NCBI RefSeq assembly: GCF_048544455.1
Contig: NC_133537.1
Span: forward strand, 308,983,738-309,047,737
Source: Silene latifolia
Taxonomy: Eukaryota; Streptophyta; Magnoliopsida; Caryophyllales; Caryophyllaceae
Length of the DNA stretch: 64,000 nucleotides
Reading direction: 5' to 3'
Shown in pieces: positions 38,310-49,626 of the stretch (positions are counted from its first letter, which is position 1; every line of letters starts with the position of its first letter). Position numbers and translations under genes: made by a program. The notes beneath the pieces are model-generated. The model was given only the letters and a program-made list of their open reading frames with translations, searched no databases and had not been told where the DNA came from.

Positions 38310-39403
38310 TTTTTGATCGAGTCCATTTCGTGTTCACAATTAAGCATATGTGGTCGTTGGTCAATGGTCGATACAAAACACAATTTATACTTCACAAACA
38401 ACTCTACAATTAGTAAAGAGGCAAGTAAAGGTCGGATCCCAAGGGACGGGTATTGAAATGAAGATTCTATTGTAACTAGTGGTGTCTAGGGGTGTCACAA
38501 ATTGGGTTGATGTAGAAGGTTACTAAACTAAAATAGCAATGAAAATAAACTAACAAGGTAAATAAAATAAGGGTGTAAACAATTGATTAAAAGCACTAGG
38601 GTGTCATGGGTTCATAGGGGAATCATGGGATATGATCATACAAACATGTTCTCAAATTATAAGCAAGCAATTATTGTTGTGATGGATTGAGTTGGGTTAT
38701 ATCTTACAATCCTAGGAAAGTTTGGGTCCCGGAGCCGAATCTCTTGGATTGTACAACACCTACAAGTCGACTTAATCTTCCCTACTTAACACATGCATGG
38801 TCTAACAAGACTCGAGTTGGGTTATGTCTTACAAGTCTCATTGAAAAGATAGGTGATGATAGTAAATGCAAGGATTCATAGGCTTAGCATTTCATCAAAT
38901 ATAACATGTGCATGTATTAAGATCAAAACAAGCAAGCAAATAAGATATGAAAGCATATTAATTTAAGCATGAATCATTCCCCATGTTGGTTTCCCTAATC
39001 ACCCATTAAACCCTAGCTAAGAGACTACTCACTCATTATCATATTGATCATGCTAGAAAGGTTGTCAATCATACTAACATAATGAAACATGATGAATAAA
39101 TGAAAGTAATTAGCAATAATTAAAAAGGGATTAAGAGATTATACCTACTAATGATTCCAATAATAAAGCAAGAATAATAGAAGTACTTGAATCCTAGATT
39201 GAGAGGTTGTCAATCTCCCAATAATAACCCAAATAATCTTCAATTACCCAAAATAAAGTAAGAACAAGAGAGAGATTAAAGAACTAAAACTTGGATTAAA
39301 ACTTGATTAATATTTGATTACAATATTGAAGAGAGATTTGATTAATATTAACTACACTAATTATTGATAAGAAGAACATGCTCCTCTAATTAGACTAATG
39401 GGG

Positions 39404-39411
39404 TATTTATA
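39404..39411 (-). promoter_or_regulatory. TATA box of the RLG-5 5' LTR
   Basis: TATAAATA on the minus strand, about 145 bp downstream of the motif array; same octamer as in RLG-1 and RLG-3. Confidence 0.6.
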
Positions 39412-39555
39412 GTGAAAATTAGGGAGGATGCATTAGGGTTAACTAAGGGCTAAACTAGTAATTACACTTTTTAAGTTGAGCAAGGAGACTCGGGATTCTC
39501 CGAGAGAAGGGCTTCTCTTATCGTTGCTAGAAGAATGAAAACGTCTTTGTGGCCG

Positions 39556-39720
39556 CAATCCGTGCGGATGGGAGTCGGGACGGCCGGATCTGGGCCGAGG
39601 AATCCGAGCGGATCCTTGGGCAAGACGCTCGGATCGGCAAGGGGAATCCGAGCGGATTCCTTTGCGGGACGCTCGGATTGGGCTTGGACGGACGGATTGT
39701 GTGCAATCCGTTCGGATTGT
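39556..39720. repeat. AATCCG-nn-CGGATT array in the RLG-5 LTR
   Basis: About eight copies in 165 bp: AATCCGTGCGGAT, AATCCGAGCGGATT, GACGCTCGGATT, GGACGGACGGATTG, AATCCGTTCGGATT. The core is dyad-symmetric with a two-base centre. Also at 30287-30455 (other LTR) and 34681-35055 (internal). Confidence 0.9.
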
Positions 39721-40334
39721 TTGTCAGCATCTTTTCTTCTTCTTTTCTTCCCTTTTCTTCATGAATTCCTTGGGGATTTCCTTGGGGACTCAAGGATCCT
39801 TTTCTCAACAATGCTCTTCTACTTATGCTATGTACAAAGGCCTTCTAGTCTTGTCTCTCCTTGATGCTTGGTCATTGAATATGATCAATTTAGCCTTGTT
39901 TTGCCATGAAAATGCAAGATTCTTACTCCTTTCCTACCAAGGGATCAAAATCTCAAAGAATATGCAAAACAAAGAACTAAAGATAAGAAATGACCCAAAT
40001 AGGCACTAAAAAGCATGAAAACAATGGTAATTCGGGGGCTAAATATGCGCCAATTATGGTCACATCAATGGTAATGTTTGGCTTTTGGTAAGTAGTAACA
40101 TGAAGATTAGAGGTTCAATGATATGTGTTTTATATAACGAATTGGATGAAAAGCATGATGGTTGTTTATAACGTGGCACTTGATAACACGAAGTAGATTA
40201 TTTTGTTGATTGTATGAGGAGTCGCGCAGATTTGAATGCGTAGTTGTAATCATAATGTTGAAATAATAATGAATGCATAGTACGTTAGGGTATGTGAGAT
40301 AACATTCGGGTAGTATTCACGAAGTTCGCATGAC

Positions 40335-40593
40335 GCGATCGAGTGGGTTTGATTCGATCGAGTGGGTATTTGTCGTTATTTTGACCAGAATCGTGTTTTT
40401 GGGCACTCGATCGAGTACCTCGGGCACTCGATCGAGTATGGGGTCACTCGATCGAGTAGCCGGGCTACTCGGTCGAGTAAGTCGAAGATCGAAGGTCTGT
40501 TTGGGTTGAGTCGGGGCACTCGATCGAGCATGTTGGGCACTCGATCGAGTAGCCTCAACTCGATCGAGTAGGTTCTGGTACTCGATCGAGTGG
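40335..40593. repeat. Internal ACTCGATCGAGT array of RLG-4
   Basis: About ten copies in 260 bp (eight exact TCGATCGAG cores plus GCGATCGAG and TCGGTCGAG variants), most as the 12-bp palindrome ACTCGATCGAGT. Separate from the LTR array. Confidence 0.9.
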
Positions 40594-43500
40594 GGTCTGT
40601 GCAGGTCATATACGTGTTTCGGGTCATATGTTTATCTTTTGACATTCGTTGCATATTATGTTTAATTCAAAGGTGTTGTATTACTTCTTTATGCATTGTT
40701 TTACGTATGTGTTGGTCCTGAAGCGTAAGTTACCCAACCTTATGATGTAAAGGGTGGCACTATGATGAGTATGAGTTCGGTGGGGAGGACATGAGTCATA
40801 TGTGATTATGATACATGGTGGAAAAAGAAAAGGAAGATTGGTATAGTTTACTGAGGCATTGCGCACGTTTTGCGAGACGGGATGAGTGATATGATTGTGT
40901 GCTGGGTAATGTAAAAGTAAGTGAATATGGGCAAGGGATGATGTGAGTATAATGAACGTGAGAATGAAAAGATTGAAAGTAAGAATGTGGATAGTGGCAG
41001 CTTGAGATGTGTAAAGAGTTATGGAGGGAAATGGTTAGGAGTCGTGTGGGTTATGGATTTATGTAGTGAAAGTTCGTTTAAAGGGGTTGAGAAGAGTAAT
41101 ATATAGTGAACTTTGTGGAGACATGTCGTGAGGTGTATTTGTAGACAGTGAGTGAGTTTGGGAGGTTTGGTTTATTAAAAGATGAAACTACTGTGTGATT
41201 TCCTTGGGTAATTAACGGTATTAAATGAATTCTGATTTCTAGAGATGTAAACAGGGAGATGCAATTGTTTGAACATTAAACGTTGGTTCTATGGATAGAT
41301 TAGTGGCAAGTATGAGTGATAGCATAATAAGAGAAGATCCATGGTAAGAAAGAGTGAGATGATGTCGGTAGAAAATAATGGAATTGAGTTTTGGAGCAAC
41401 GAAGGGGTAACCAGATTTCTAAAGAGTTAGCTAGAAGGAATAAGGAGTTGAACTATTAATTGGTATTATTGAGTGTAAAGAGAAAAGAAGGATAAAAGTA
41501 AGCTGAGGAAAATGTTCACCGGAGCTATGTGATATAAAGGTAAGGAATCATCGAAATGTGTGATAGTATCACGAGGATGTTAGCTAAAGGTTATATAGGA
41601 GTCTCAGGACAACATGATTGATAATGAGTTTCGAGGAATTAAGGGAGTAAGAAGTTGGTGGAGTATTGGCACGATACGAGATATTTGGTGGAGAGTTGGA
41701 TGACAATACAAATAAGATAGCATTGGGAATAATGTTGAGGTAATTTTGTGGATGGGTTTGATGTTCGTTAGCTGCAATGTTAACCAAAAATAGGAGAAAA
41801 ACCATGTTATTTTGATATGAGTGTAAGAGATTTAATATACGAGCAGTGGTGGCTTTGTGGTGTAATCACTAGTGGTTAAGAGTGATGATATATTAGAAAG
41901 GTAGCAACTCTAAAGAGGTTGATTTGGTAGGGACCTGATTGTTGTGCATGATTGTGAGAGGGTATAAGATGTGGTTAGATGAGGCGGATGCTATTAGTTG
42001 AATAGTAAAAGTATGGTTATATTTGGCAGGAAGTGATGGTTGTGCGAATGGGGGAATATGTTATGAGGGGCATATGAGTTAAACTCGGGCGGCAGGTAAC
42101 CTTTATCGAGTGGTAACTTACGTGGTCAGGATTGACTAGTTGGTTGTGATTACGGGTCTATGATATGTGTAAATGTTTGTGTGAGTTCTGACCTCACAAG
42201 AAGTGGTATGGTGTGATAATTATAAAGTTGTTTTATGAATGTTCTGTAATATATATGTTGGACACGGTAATTTAATTGAATGATATCCAAAAAGGTAATA
42301 ATTTGATTGATTTGACATGGCTAGTTATAATTTTATGTGTATTGATAACCCATGTGTATTCCGGGAAATGGTAGAGATGATGTTCATGAGATGCTTATCT
42401 GTTTATCCATATAATATGTTGCGTGGTGATTTAATAAAGTGGATTTGAGTAAGTTTTTTTTTTCTTGTCTGAGAAGTTATCTTTGAGTCGTATTTATGGG
42501 AATTGTATGCAGTTGTGATGTCTATCGGTGTGGTTGAGGTGCCTCGGGTGGTGATACGGGCACGGTACATAGTGCTGTGATGCGGGTATTTTCGCACTAC
42601 GGTGTGGTTGTGGGTGGCGGTGTTGTGATGCCGTCACCGGTTGTGGTGGAGTAGGCGGGATGATTATGATTCGAGTTTCGAAAGTACATACCAGTTATAC
42701 ATAGATTGTTGTTTTGTTTGATGTTGCTCCCTGCGAGTTTCAGTTTGTGCAGATAGACAGTTGTCTTGTTTATTGAGGTTTTCTTTACCAGGTTAAGTTG
42801 AGAATGAGGTAGAGTATGATATGAAATAGAGTTGTATATGTTTTCGTTGTTGTCATGGGATAGTAATATTCTGTTGATGGGACACGGTTGTGAGAGGTTG
42901 TTACAGTAATTTTGATCTTGTTTTCAGATGAGACATCGGTAGACATGGTAATGGAAAATGATTCGTGGAACATGTGTTGTAATGATCTGAAAGCGGCAGG
43001 TAGTTCATAATCTTTTGTTGAGACAGTGAGTGTAGGGTGTTGGGGGAATTGGTGTCATGTTAAGTTGTGTATAAGTTTTGCGGTAATGAAAGAAAGAACT
43101 TGAGGATCTAGTGTGCGTGTACATAACGAGTGCGGATCGCGAGTTATGCTTCTGGGAGATAAGTGCCTTACATAGAGAAGTATGTTGTTTGACAGTAATA
43201 ATGAAGAGTGGGTATGGTGATTTGCTACGAGTTTATGGTATAGGTTAGGTGCTATGCCGAATGAGTTGAGGAATGGGAAATGTTTATGTATGGGAGCCTT
43301 GGATATAAGAATGGTGAGTGTTTGGTTTATAGACGGTTATCTTTGACATGTGGTGGTACAGAGGGTAATGAGATATAGATATGGTTTGGTATTAGTGAGT
43401 TACGAGGACGTAACATTTGTCTTAAGAGGAGTAGGATGCGATAAAACAGATTTTGATGGTTGTACATATGGTAATATATTCGGAAGTTGAGTCTTGATGT

Positions 43501-43631
43501 AGAATAAAAGATCGATTCGTGTTGTGGGTGATTTTATTAAAGGTCATGACCGTGCTTGTAGTAGCGTGATGTTTAGGAGTGTGAGAATATTTCACTAGTG
43601 TTGACAGTTGGATGATGAGGTTACGAGTGTG

Positions 43632-43700
43632 AGTAAACTTCGAGGACGAAGTTCCTTTTAAGGGTGGTAGAATGTAACATTCCGTTTGATGTCTATGAGT
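43632..43700 (+). repeat. Relict second polypurine tract and LTR start in RLG-4
   Basis: Reads ACTTCGAGGACGAAGTTCC then AAGGGTGGTAGAA then TGTAACATTCCG (from 43673), closely matching the functional junction at 43957-44008 (TGTAATACTCCG). About 320 bp separate the two. It looks like a remnant of an older LTR start retained when the present LTR was acquired. Confidence 0.65.
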
Positions 43701-43996
43701 GTCTTGGTATTGGGTTTGATAGTTGATGATATTATGGAGCTAGCAGCATTAGAGGATGGTAGTTGGTTATGTATGGAGTTGGTGTCGTGAGAGATATATA
43801 TGTGGTAGATACAATATCGTGAGTCACGTTGTGGAAGTAAACGTAGTTGGTGGAGTGGGTGTTAAGAGTTCATGTTCTATGTTCGGTCGAGTTCTTGAGT
43901 CCTTAGCTAAGTTGTTGTGTCTTGGTCGAGTCAGTATGGTTGTTTTTATGTATGGGTTGAACTTCGGGGACGAAGTTCTTTTTAAGGAGGGAAGAC

Positions 43997-45341
43997 TGTA
44001 ATACTCCGTATTTATGAGTCTTTGGGTACTCTATCGAGTAGGCCTTACTCTGTCGAGTAAGGGTAAGTTGCGTTTTAGAAAAGTTTCTGACCTGTTGGGT
44101 ACTCGATCGAGTAGCTAGGATACTCGATCGAGTAAGGGGGTACTCGATCGAGTACCTCGGGTACTCGATCGAGTAGCCGGTTTTACGGGGAGTTTTCTCG
44201 GGTTTTGTTAATTATGCGATTAAGGTATTTAAGCTTCGTCGTCATTATTCTAAATCACTTTTACAAAACCTAAATTCCTGTTTAAGAGAGAAAGCAAACA
44301 AGTTCATCTTCTTAATCGCATTCTTAGCAATTCCCGGAGTTCAGACGGTCAGTTCTTGTCGTTGTTTATACCGTTGAGTTCCTTGCGTCGAGGGTAAGAT
44401 CTACGTACCCTTTTTATTGTCTTTCCTTTGTTTTGGTTAAACCCTAATTTAGAGATTTGGGGGTTTATGTGTAGTATGTGATTTGTTAGCCTTTATATGT
44501 TATATGATAGGAGGAGGTTTCGTAGAGGAAGCTTTTTGACACAGCTGTAGAGACCGTCTGATAATTGTGCTTTTCAGGTAGGATTTCCTACTCAGTATTA
44601 GTCCCATAATGGGATATTGGTGATGTGTTGTACTTGGTTGTTTGATATAATGATTGTACTGTGTTTGTGGTTGTGATTGCTGTTGATGGTTCGCGAGGCG
44701 TGGCCTCGGCTGAGTGGGGTCACTTGCGGGAGTGACTTCACGCCCTAGTTTCGCCCTTCGTGGAACCCGCCACGGAAGGGGATGTGCACATTAATGGACA
44801 GGGTTATCGCTCACTATGTGGAGCGGGGATTTGGTGGGTACGGTGCGGTCCCCCATCGCGTGGCTGGTCCAAAGTGGACGATCGGTGATTGAGATGATTG
44901 GAATTGGTTGGTTGTGTGTGTGTGACGTTAAGTTTTGCCGTTTATCTTATTGTTGATATATGTATTGAATTGTGTGATTAGTATCGACCCGTTTAAATGT
45001 TTTAAAAACTGTGGTGATCCATTCGGGGGTGGTGAGCAGTTATTGAGCAGGTATGATATGACGCGTATGAGATAGCTGGGATGAGTCATCACGTGGCAGT
45101 TAGAAGTCTTCCGCTGTGTCAGACGGTGTTTTGTAGCTTGATAGTTTTAGTAGTAGACCGTCTGAGAATCTTGTATTTCTTTTTATCAGTTTGGAATTGC
45201 TATGTAATCACCTTAAACTTTATTTACTTTTAAAGTTATTTCGTTATTGTCTTATGAATATCATGCCTCGGATTACCGAGATGGTAATATCTTCATACCT
45301 GAGTGGTCCTGGTAAGGCACTTGGAGTATGGGGGTGTTACA
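43997..45341 (+). repeat. RLG-4 3' LTR
   Basis: 1,345 bp, TGTAATACTCC to GGGTGTTACA. ACTCGATCGAGT array 44030-44177, TATTTAAG at 44226-44233. Ends directly before the second CAGAC. Confidence 0.93.
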
Positions 45342-45346
45342 CAGAC

Positions 45347-45440
45347 GGAATATCAACGGAGTCTACAAGGGGAATATCAATGCGAGGTATGATAGGTATG
45401 GATTCCCTAGGGTCATCGGACTTAGTAAAAACCAAGTCCT
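45347..45440 (-). other. RLG-3 internal-2, middle segment (protease coding)
   Basis: 94 bp matching 24277-24370, the 3' part of the protease frame. It lies between the RLG-4 and RLC-1 insertions and ends with the GTCCT target of RLC-1 (45436-45440). Confidence 0.88.
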
Positions 45441-46424
45441 TGTTGGGGCTGGTGTCCTTTACAGTTAGTGCAAGGACTTATAAATCTCTAAAAGGATCAA
45501 AGGGCATACTTTTGGTATTATTATCAGTTGATCCACGTTTATCAATAACGGTTGGCTTGCTAGATAAGTTTGACGTTATTGTCATACAGATGGCGGTGAT
45601 CAACTGGTCCCTAAAAGTCACACCTATAGGATACGTTTGAGAGATGTGACAGTATGAAAATACAGTCATGTTGATGCCAAAGTTGACTAAGCAGTTAGTC
45701 GGAGTCATTGACTAATAATTAGTCAAACGCGATGTTGAGATATTTTATTTAATACGGATTAAATAAAATGGGCTAAGGCGAATTAAGCAGTTAATTCGTA
45801 AATTAAATATAAACGATCATATTTAATTGATGTATATTGAATTAATTATACAATATCGTCTTTGTCGGACATGTATTAATATTTCAACTAACCCGTGTTA
45901 TTAGTTGATATTTTAATAGCCGATAACCGATGACGATTTATAATAAAAAACCGCGCCATATACATTTAGCTATTTTCGAGCCTGACCACGAGTTAAAATT
46001 AAGAGGAAGTGGAAGCCCACTTCCCCATGAGGGCTCACGGTTGGCCGAATGGAGGAACAAAAGGAGAGCCTCTCCTCCTTTCTAACCTAATCAATCATTT
46101 TGACAAAAACATTAGGGTTTCAGAGTATTCTTCTCTGAAATTTCTAGATCTCACATCGAATAACCTCACAATAGCTCTCTCGATATTGCAAGTCAATTAG
46201 AGAGCATTTCTAGCACAAGGGCATAGTCTCAGACGGTCTTGGGTGCAACGATTAGGAGGAAATCTCTGTTGATTTCTGTTCTTTACGCCGCACATCAAAG
46301 GACCCGAGGTTGATTCTTAATCTTTATCGTTTTCTATTGTATTTCGTTTATGACCATAAAATCGTATGTTATATTTACGTTATAATCCTTAAAATTAAGG
46401 GAATTTTACGGATATTTCCCTATA
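45441..46424 (+). repeat. RLC-1 5' LTR
   Basis: TGTTGGGGCTGG to ATATTTCCCTATA. Parallels 53264-54245. Termini are TG and TA in place of the usual TG and CA, but the target duplication fixes the end. Confidence 0.9.
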
Positions 46425-46426
46425 AG

Positions 46427-46438
46427 TGGTATCAGAGC
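46427..46438 (+). other. RLC-1 primer-binding site
   Basis: TGGTATCAGAGC, complementary to the 3' end of initiator tRNA-Met, three bases after the LTR end. Confidence 0.92.
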
Positions 46439-48374
46439 GAGGCCACGTAAATTTTCATTGTGATTTTTCATAAATCGATTTGAAACGATCTTGTTATTGT
46501 ACAAAATCTACACGGCTGGTAATTTTTTTTTACACGGCTGAATTTTTTTGTCTTGAAAACCGTGCCGTCACATGTTTTACACGGCTGTTTTGTTTCTGTT
46601 TTCGATTTGGTATTTTGCATATTGTTATTTTATACGGAGATTATAGCAATATGTTAAGTTTTGTCAATTGTAGAATTGATTTCATGCGTTTTTGATAAAA
46701 ATTGAAATTGGTTTTGTGTTGACAAACTGTTTCACGAGGGTTTTTGATTTTTCAGAAATTTTTGTTCTCGATCGAGCATGTTTCTACTCGATCGAGAGGT
46801 TTTCTGTCTTGTTTTTGCTCGATCGAGTGCTTGCTTAACTCGATCGACCCTTTTAAAACCCCAACTATTCGATCGAGAAGTCCTCGTGCTCGATCGAACA
46901 GCTTTGCTAATAAAAGTTCTCGATCGACCTCCAGTACTGTCGATCGAGCACTTTCTGTTTGGCATACCCCTCGATCGACTAGCAGTTCAGTCGATCGAGC
47001 CCTGTTGTTCCTCGATCGAGCACTTTTGTCCCTGGATCGAGGGATTTTGATTTGGCAGCTTTGAATTTTATTCTCTTTTGTTTTAAATTCTATTTTGGCC
47101 ATAAAATGTACATCATACGGATGTTGTACACTCGCTTGATAGTGAAACGGTTCACTCACGTACCATATAGTTATTTTAAATTGTATTTAAAGTAATGGAT
47201 TGTATTAGATTAAAATTAAACTGATAGAAGCGGTTTTATCACATAAATTTTAATCGTTAAAAGGTGGTTTGGATAAATTTAACATAATTACGGAATTATG
47301 TCACGAATAAATTTGTTTTAGTTGATGCATTTTATTTATCGTTTTTGTTGAATGCCTTGAATGCTTTTAATTACGTATTTATTTTTACAAACGATTGTAA
47401 CTTAGTGTGGCCTTAGTAGAACGTGTTACCGTAATGATGGAACACGGTCTTGGTTGTATTTTGAGATCTCGTATCTCCGTTTTGGATTTTTCACTTGTAA
47501 TTACAGTTTTTGTATTTAGAATGTAAATAGGTTTATATTTGTAAATTTTAAATTGTAATTTTGAGAAGACCAAAGACGGAGAACAGGATGCTCACTCATT
47601 TGCATGGACAAAGATGGAACATCAAGACAAGCTTTTCGGGTCCAACGGTGGATTCCAAAGTTGTATTATGTTCTTTTTACTAGGATAGGCCACACTAGGA
47701 ATTTTATTTACGTATTGCATTCTTTTATTTATTTTTCGTTACGATAATATGCATCATATTCCGCCTAAAACCAAACCACCTAATAATTGCATGAAAACTG
47801 ACTCATATAGAGGTCACGCGTTAGTTTTCTATGACATTCATATGTCACACGATTTTAAGCCATCACCTAAATTAATTCATTCACGTAATGCTAGTTTTTC
47901 GTTCACTTAAAATGAATTAAAATTAAGTTGATGGGATCTTCCTCGTATAAACCAAAATTGAGAATGGTCTTTATAGGTCAAACTCCAATGAGTCCCTTCT
48001 TCGTCGGTAGGCATAATATGACCCCTTCTACGTCGGGTAAGTTGGAACCGATTGACCTATTTTATCTCAACACTATGGTCACTAAATGCGATCCTGTGAT
48101 TATGGTGGACTATAGATAGGATTTACGGAAATCTATCGACCAAGAGTTCTTACGGAAGAATTAGCTAAACAGTTGGCTTATCAATTTACAGAAATTGAGT
48201 CTTGGGATCACTTGTATCATTCTTGAGCGAGATCAATTATGCAAGTGCAATGAGTCTACACGTTAAAATGAATTTTAAATAGACTTAAATCACCTCGATG
48301 AGTTGCTTATTTCGTTTTTTTGTTTTTCTTCCTTTTTCAGTGTAGAACACGATCAATTAAACTACTATAACGAA
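46439..48374 (+). other. RLC-1 leader with a TCGATCGA array
   Basis: 1.9 kb untranslated leader before gag. At 46766-47041 it carries eleven exact TCGATCGA cores and one variant (TGGATCGAGG), flanked as CTCGATCGAGCA, GCTCGATCGAAC and similar, about 20-30 bp apart. A TATTTAAAG word lies at about 47186, 145 bp after the array; whether it acts as a promoter is unknown. No supported gene in the rest. Confidence 0.75.
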
Positions 48375-49260
48375 ATGGCTGGTCCCACTAACGACCCAAT
48401 GCCAAGTGCCACATTGGACCGTGAGTCCTGGCTTCGGATCTTCATGAATCGGATGAATCGGTCTACTCGGATCAAGAATGATGGATCAAACTTCGCAGAT
48501 CGGGAGGCGGCATTACGGAATCTTTGCCGCCGCCGACGGAAGCTCAAATATCTAATAGAGCCCATCCCGCCAAACCCAGGTCCCACGGCTAGAGCTAATG
48601 AGATCGCCAAGTTTAACGATTTTACGTATGGAAGCGGGTGCGATTAAAAACGTACTCATTTTTGCAATGGAACCCAATTTGCAGAAACGCTTCATAGCCC
48701 ATGGTGCAAACAAGATTTTCACCACGCTCACTAAGGAATTCTCGAAAGCACCGAGAATCGTGACCTATGAGCATACCACTCGCTTCTTTGATGCGAGACT
48801 CCAGAAGGGCCAACCGGTTAGCCCACACATTCTCAGCATGATTGAGAATGTCGAGAAGCTGGAGACGCTTGATTGTAAGATCAGCGAGAACATTGTGATT
48901 GACCGCATGCTTCATTCACTCCACGATGGTTTTGCGCTCTTTAGAGCGAATTACTATATGAATGATTTGAAGAAAAGTCCCCATGAACTGCACTCCCTTC
49001 TCGTACGGCACCGAGAAGGACATGAAGTTCGGTGGGAGCATGAAACAGGATGTTCTCGTTGTGTCAAACAAGGGCAAGGGTAAGGGCAAAGCTAAAGCGA
49101 GACCTAGCGAGGTAAGGCGAAGTTCAAGAAGTCGGGTTCAGGTAAGAGTGGTCCTGGTGAGTCGAGCAACTCATCAGGCGCGACAAAGAGCAAGGATGGT
49201 AACATGGAGTGTCACCATTGCCACAAGACTGGGCATTGGAGGCGTACATGTCCCGTATAC
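48375..49260 (+). pseudogene. RLC-1 gag, frameshifted
   Basis: ATG at 48375 (MAGPTNDPMPSATLDRES). The first frame ends at 48647, the second carries the copia gag core (ETLDCKISENIVIDRMLHSL, DGFALFRANYYM) to 49083, and the third and fourth give a Lys/Gly-rich linker and the CCHC knuckle CHHCHKTGHWRRTC (from 49207). The order and spacing are those of Ty1/copia Gag, the particle protein. At least three indels break it. Confidence 0.75.
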
Positions 49261-49440
49261 CATGAGGACATAAAGGCGGTCGCGTTAAACTTTGTTGGTA
49301 TGTCTTCTTCTTCTACTTTTATTCATATGATTGAGATTAACCACGCAAGTTACGGAACTTGGGTACTAGATACTGGTTGTGGTTCTCATCTCTGTAATCA
49401 TGTGCGGGGGCTCAAACATCGAACCCCTCGTAAAGGGTGA
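49261..49440 (+). pseudogene. RLC-1 protease fragment
   Basis: In the frame of the zinc knuckle: WVLDTGCGSHLCNHVRGL, the copia aspartic protease active site (DTG with the usual C-S/G-S-H follow-up). The frame stops at 49438-49440; the rest of the domain continues in other frames to about 49620. Confidence 0.75.
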
Positions 49441-49626
49441 GGTGGACTGCGTGTCGGGAATGGAGCACGAGTGGCTGCCGTCTCGAGGGGAACATATGTG
49501 ATCCAGCTTCCTAGCGGATTTGAGTTATTTTTAAATAACTGCTATTATGTACCCAGTCTTTCGAAAAACATTATTTCGGTTTACACTTGACAAACTTGGT
49601 TTTTCATTTGTAATAGAGAATAATTC

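Larger units (their letters stand above)
30227..40067 (-). mobile_element. RLG-5: Athila-like pol-less retrotransposon with open gag-protease and a second ORF
   Basis: 5' LTR 38314-40067 (1,754 bp), Athila primer-binding site at 38292-38309, gag-protease 35388-38201, a second ORF of ATHILA ORF-1 type in two frames (32754-34348), and a 3' LTR of which only the last 576 bp remain (30227-30802). No RT, RNase H or integrase between the two ORFs or after them. The left border is a junction with RLG-4 at a shared GGATT, so the target duplication cannot be checked. Confidence 0.9.
38314..40067 (-). repeat. RLG-5 5' LTR
   Basis: 1,754 bp from TGATCGAGTCC to GGTCACATCA. Minus-strand TATAAATA at 39404-39411. 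The AATCCG/CGGATT array at 39556-39720 lies about 145-310 bp upstream of it. No genes. Confidence 0.9.
40068..43996 (+). other. RLG-4 interior, no recognisable genes, C-poor plus strand
   Basis: 3.9 kb without gag or pol motifs in any frame. It begins directly after the RLG-5 LTR. An ACTCGATCGAGT array is at 40335-40593. From about 40650 to 43650 the plus strand is rich in G, A and T and poor in C, like 9430-10500 in RLG-2. Near the end there are two copies of the pre-LTR text (43632-43700 and 43954-44020); the second is the functional one, with polypurine tract AAGGAGGGAAGAC at 43984-43996. Confidence 0.7.
29643..45341 (+). mobile_element. RLG-4: Tekay-like pol-less gypsy element inserted in RLG-3, with RLG-5 inside it
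   Basis: Target duplication CAGAC (29638-29642 and 45342-45346). Termini TGTAATACTCC and GGGTGTTACA. The 3' LTR is complete (43997-45341, 1,345 bp); the 5' LTR keeps only its first 584 bp (29643-30226), where RLG-5 sequence begins. Remaining interior is 40068-43996. Orientation comes from the polypurine tract before the 3' LTR and the chromovirus-style GGGGACGAAGTTC text. No gag or pol motif is visible in any frame. Confidence 0.88.

Noticed and set aside
45191-45708. A 149-residue frame over the RLG-4 LTR end and copia LTR start (also 53056-53531)
   Set aside because: It crosses an element border and its second half is copia LTR sequence repeated at 53264; not a gene.
46732-47159. 135-residue minus-strand and 106-residue plus-strand frames in the copia leader
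   Set aside because: Same cause: the TCGATCGA array keeps several frames open. No similarity to any family and no start context.
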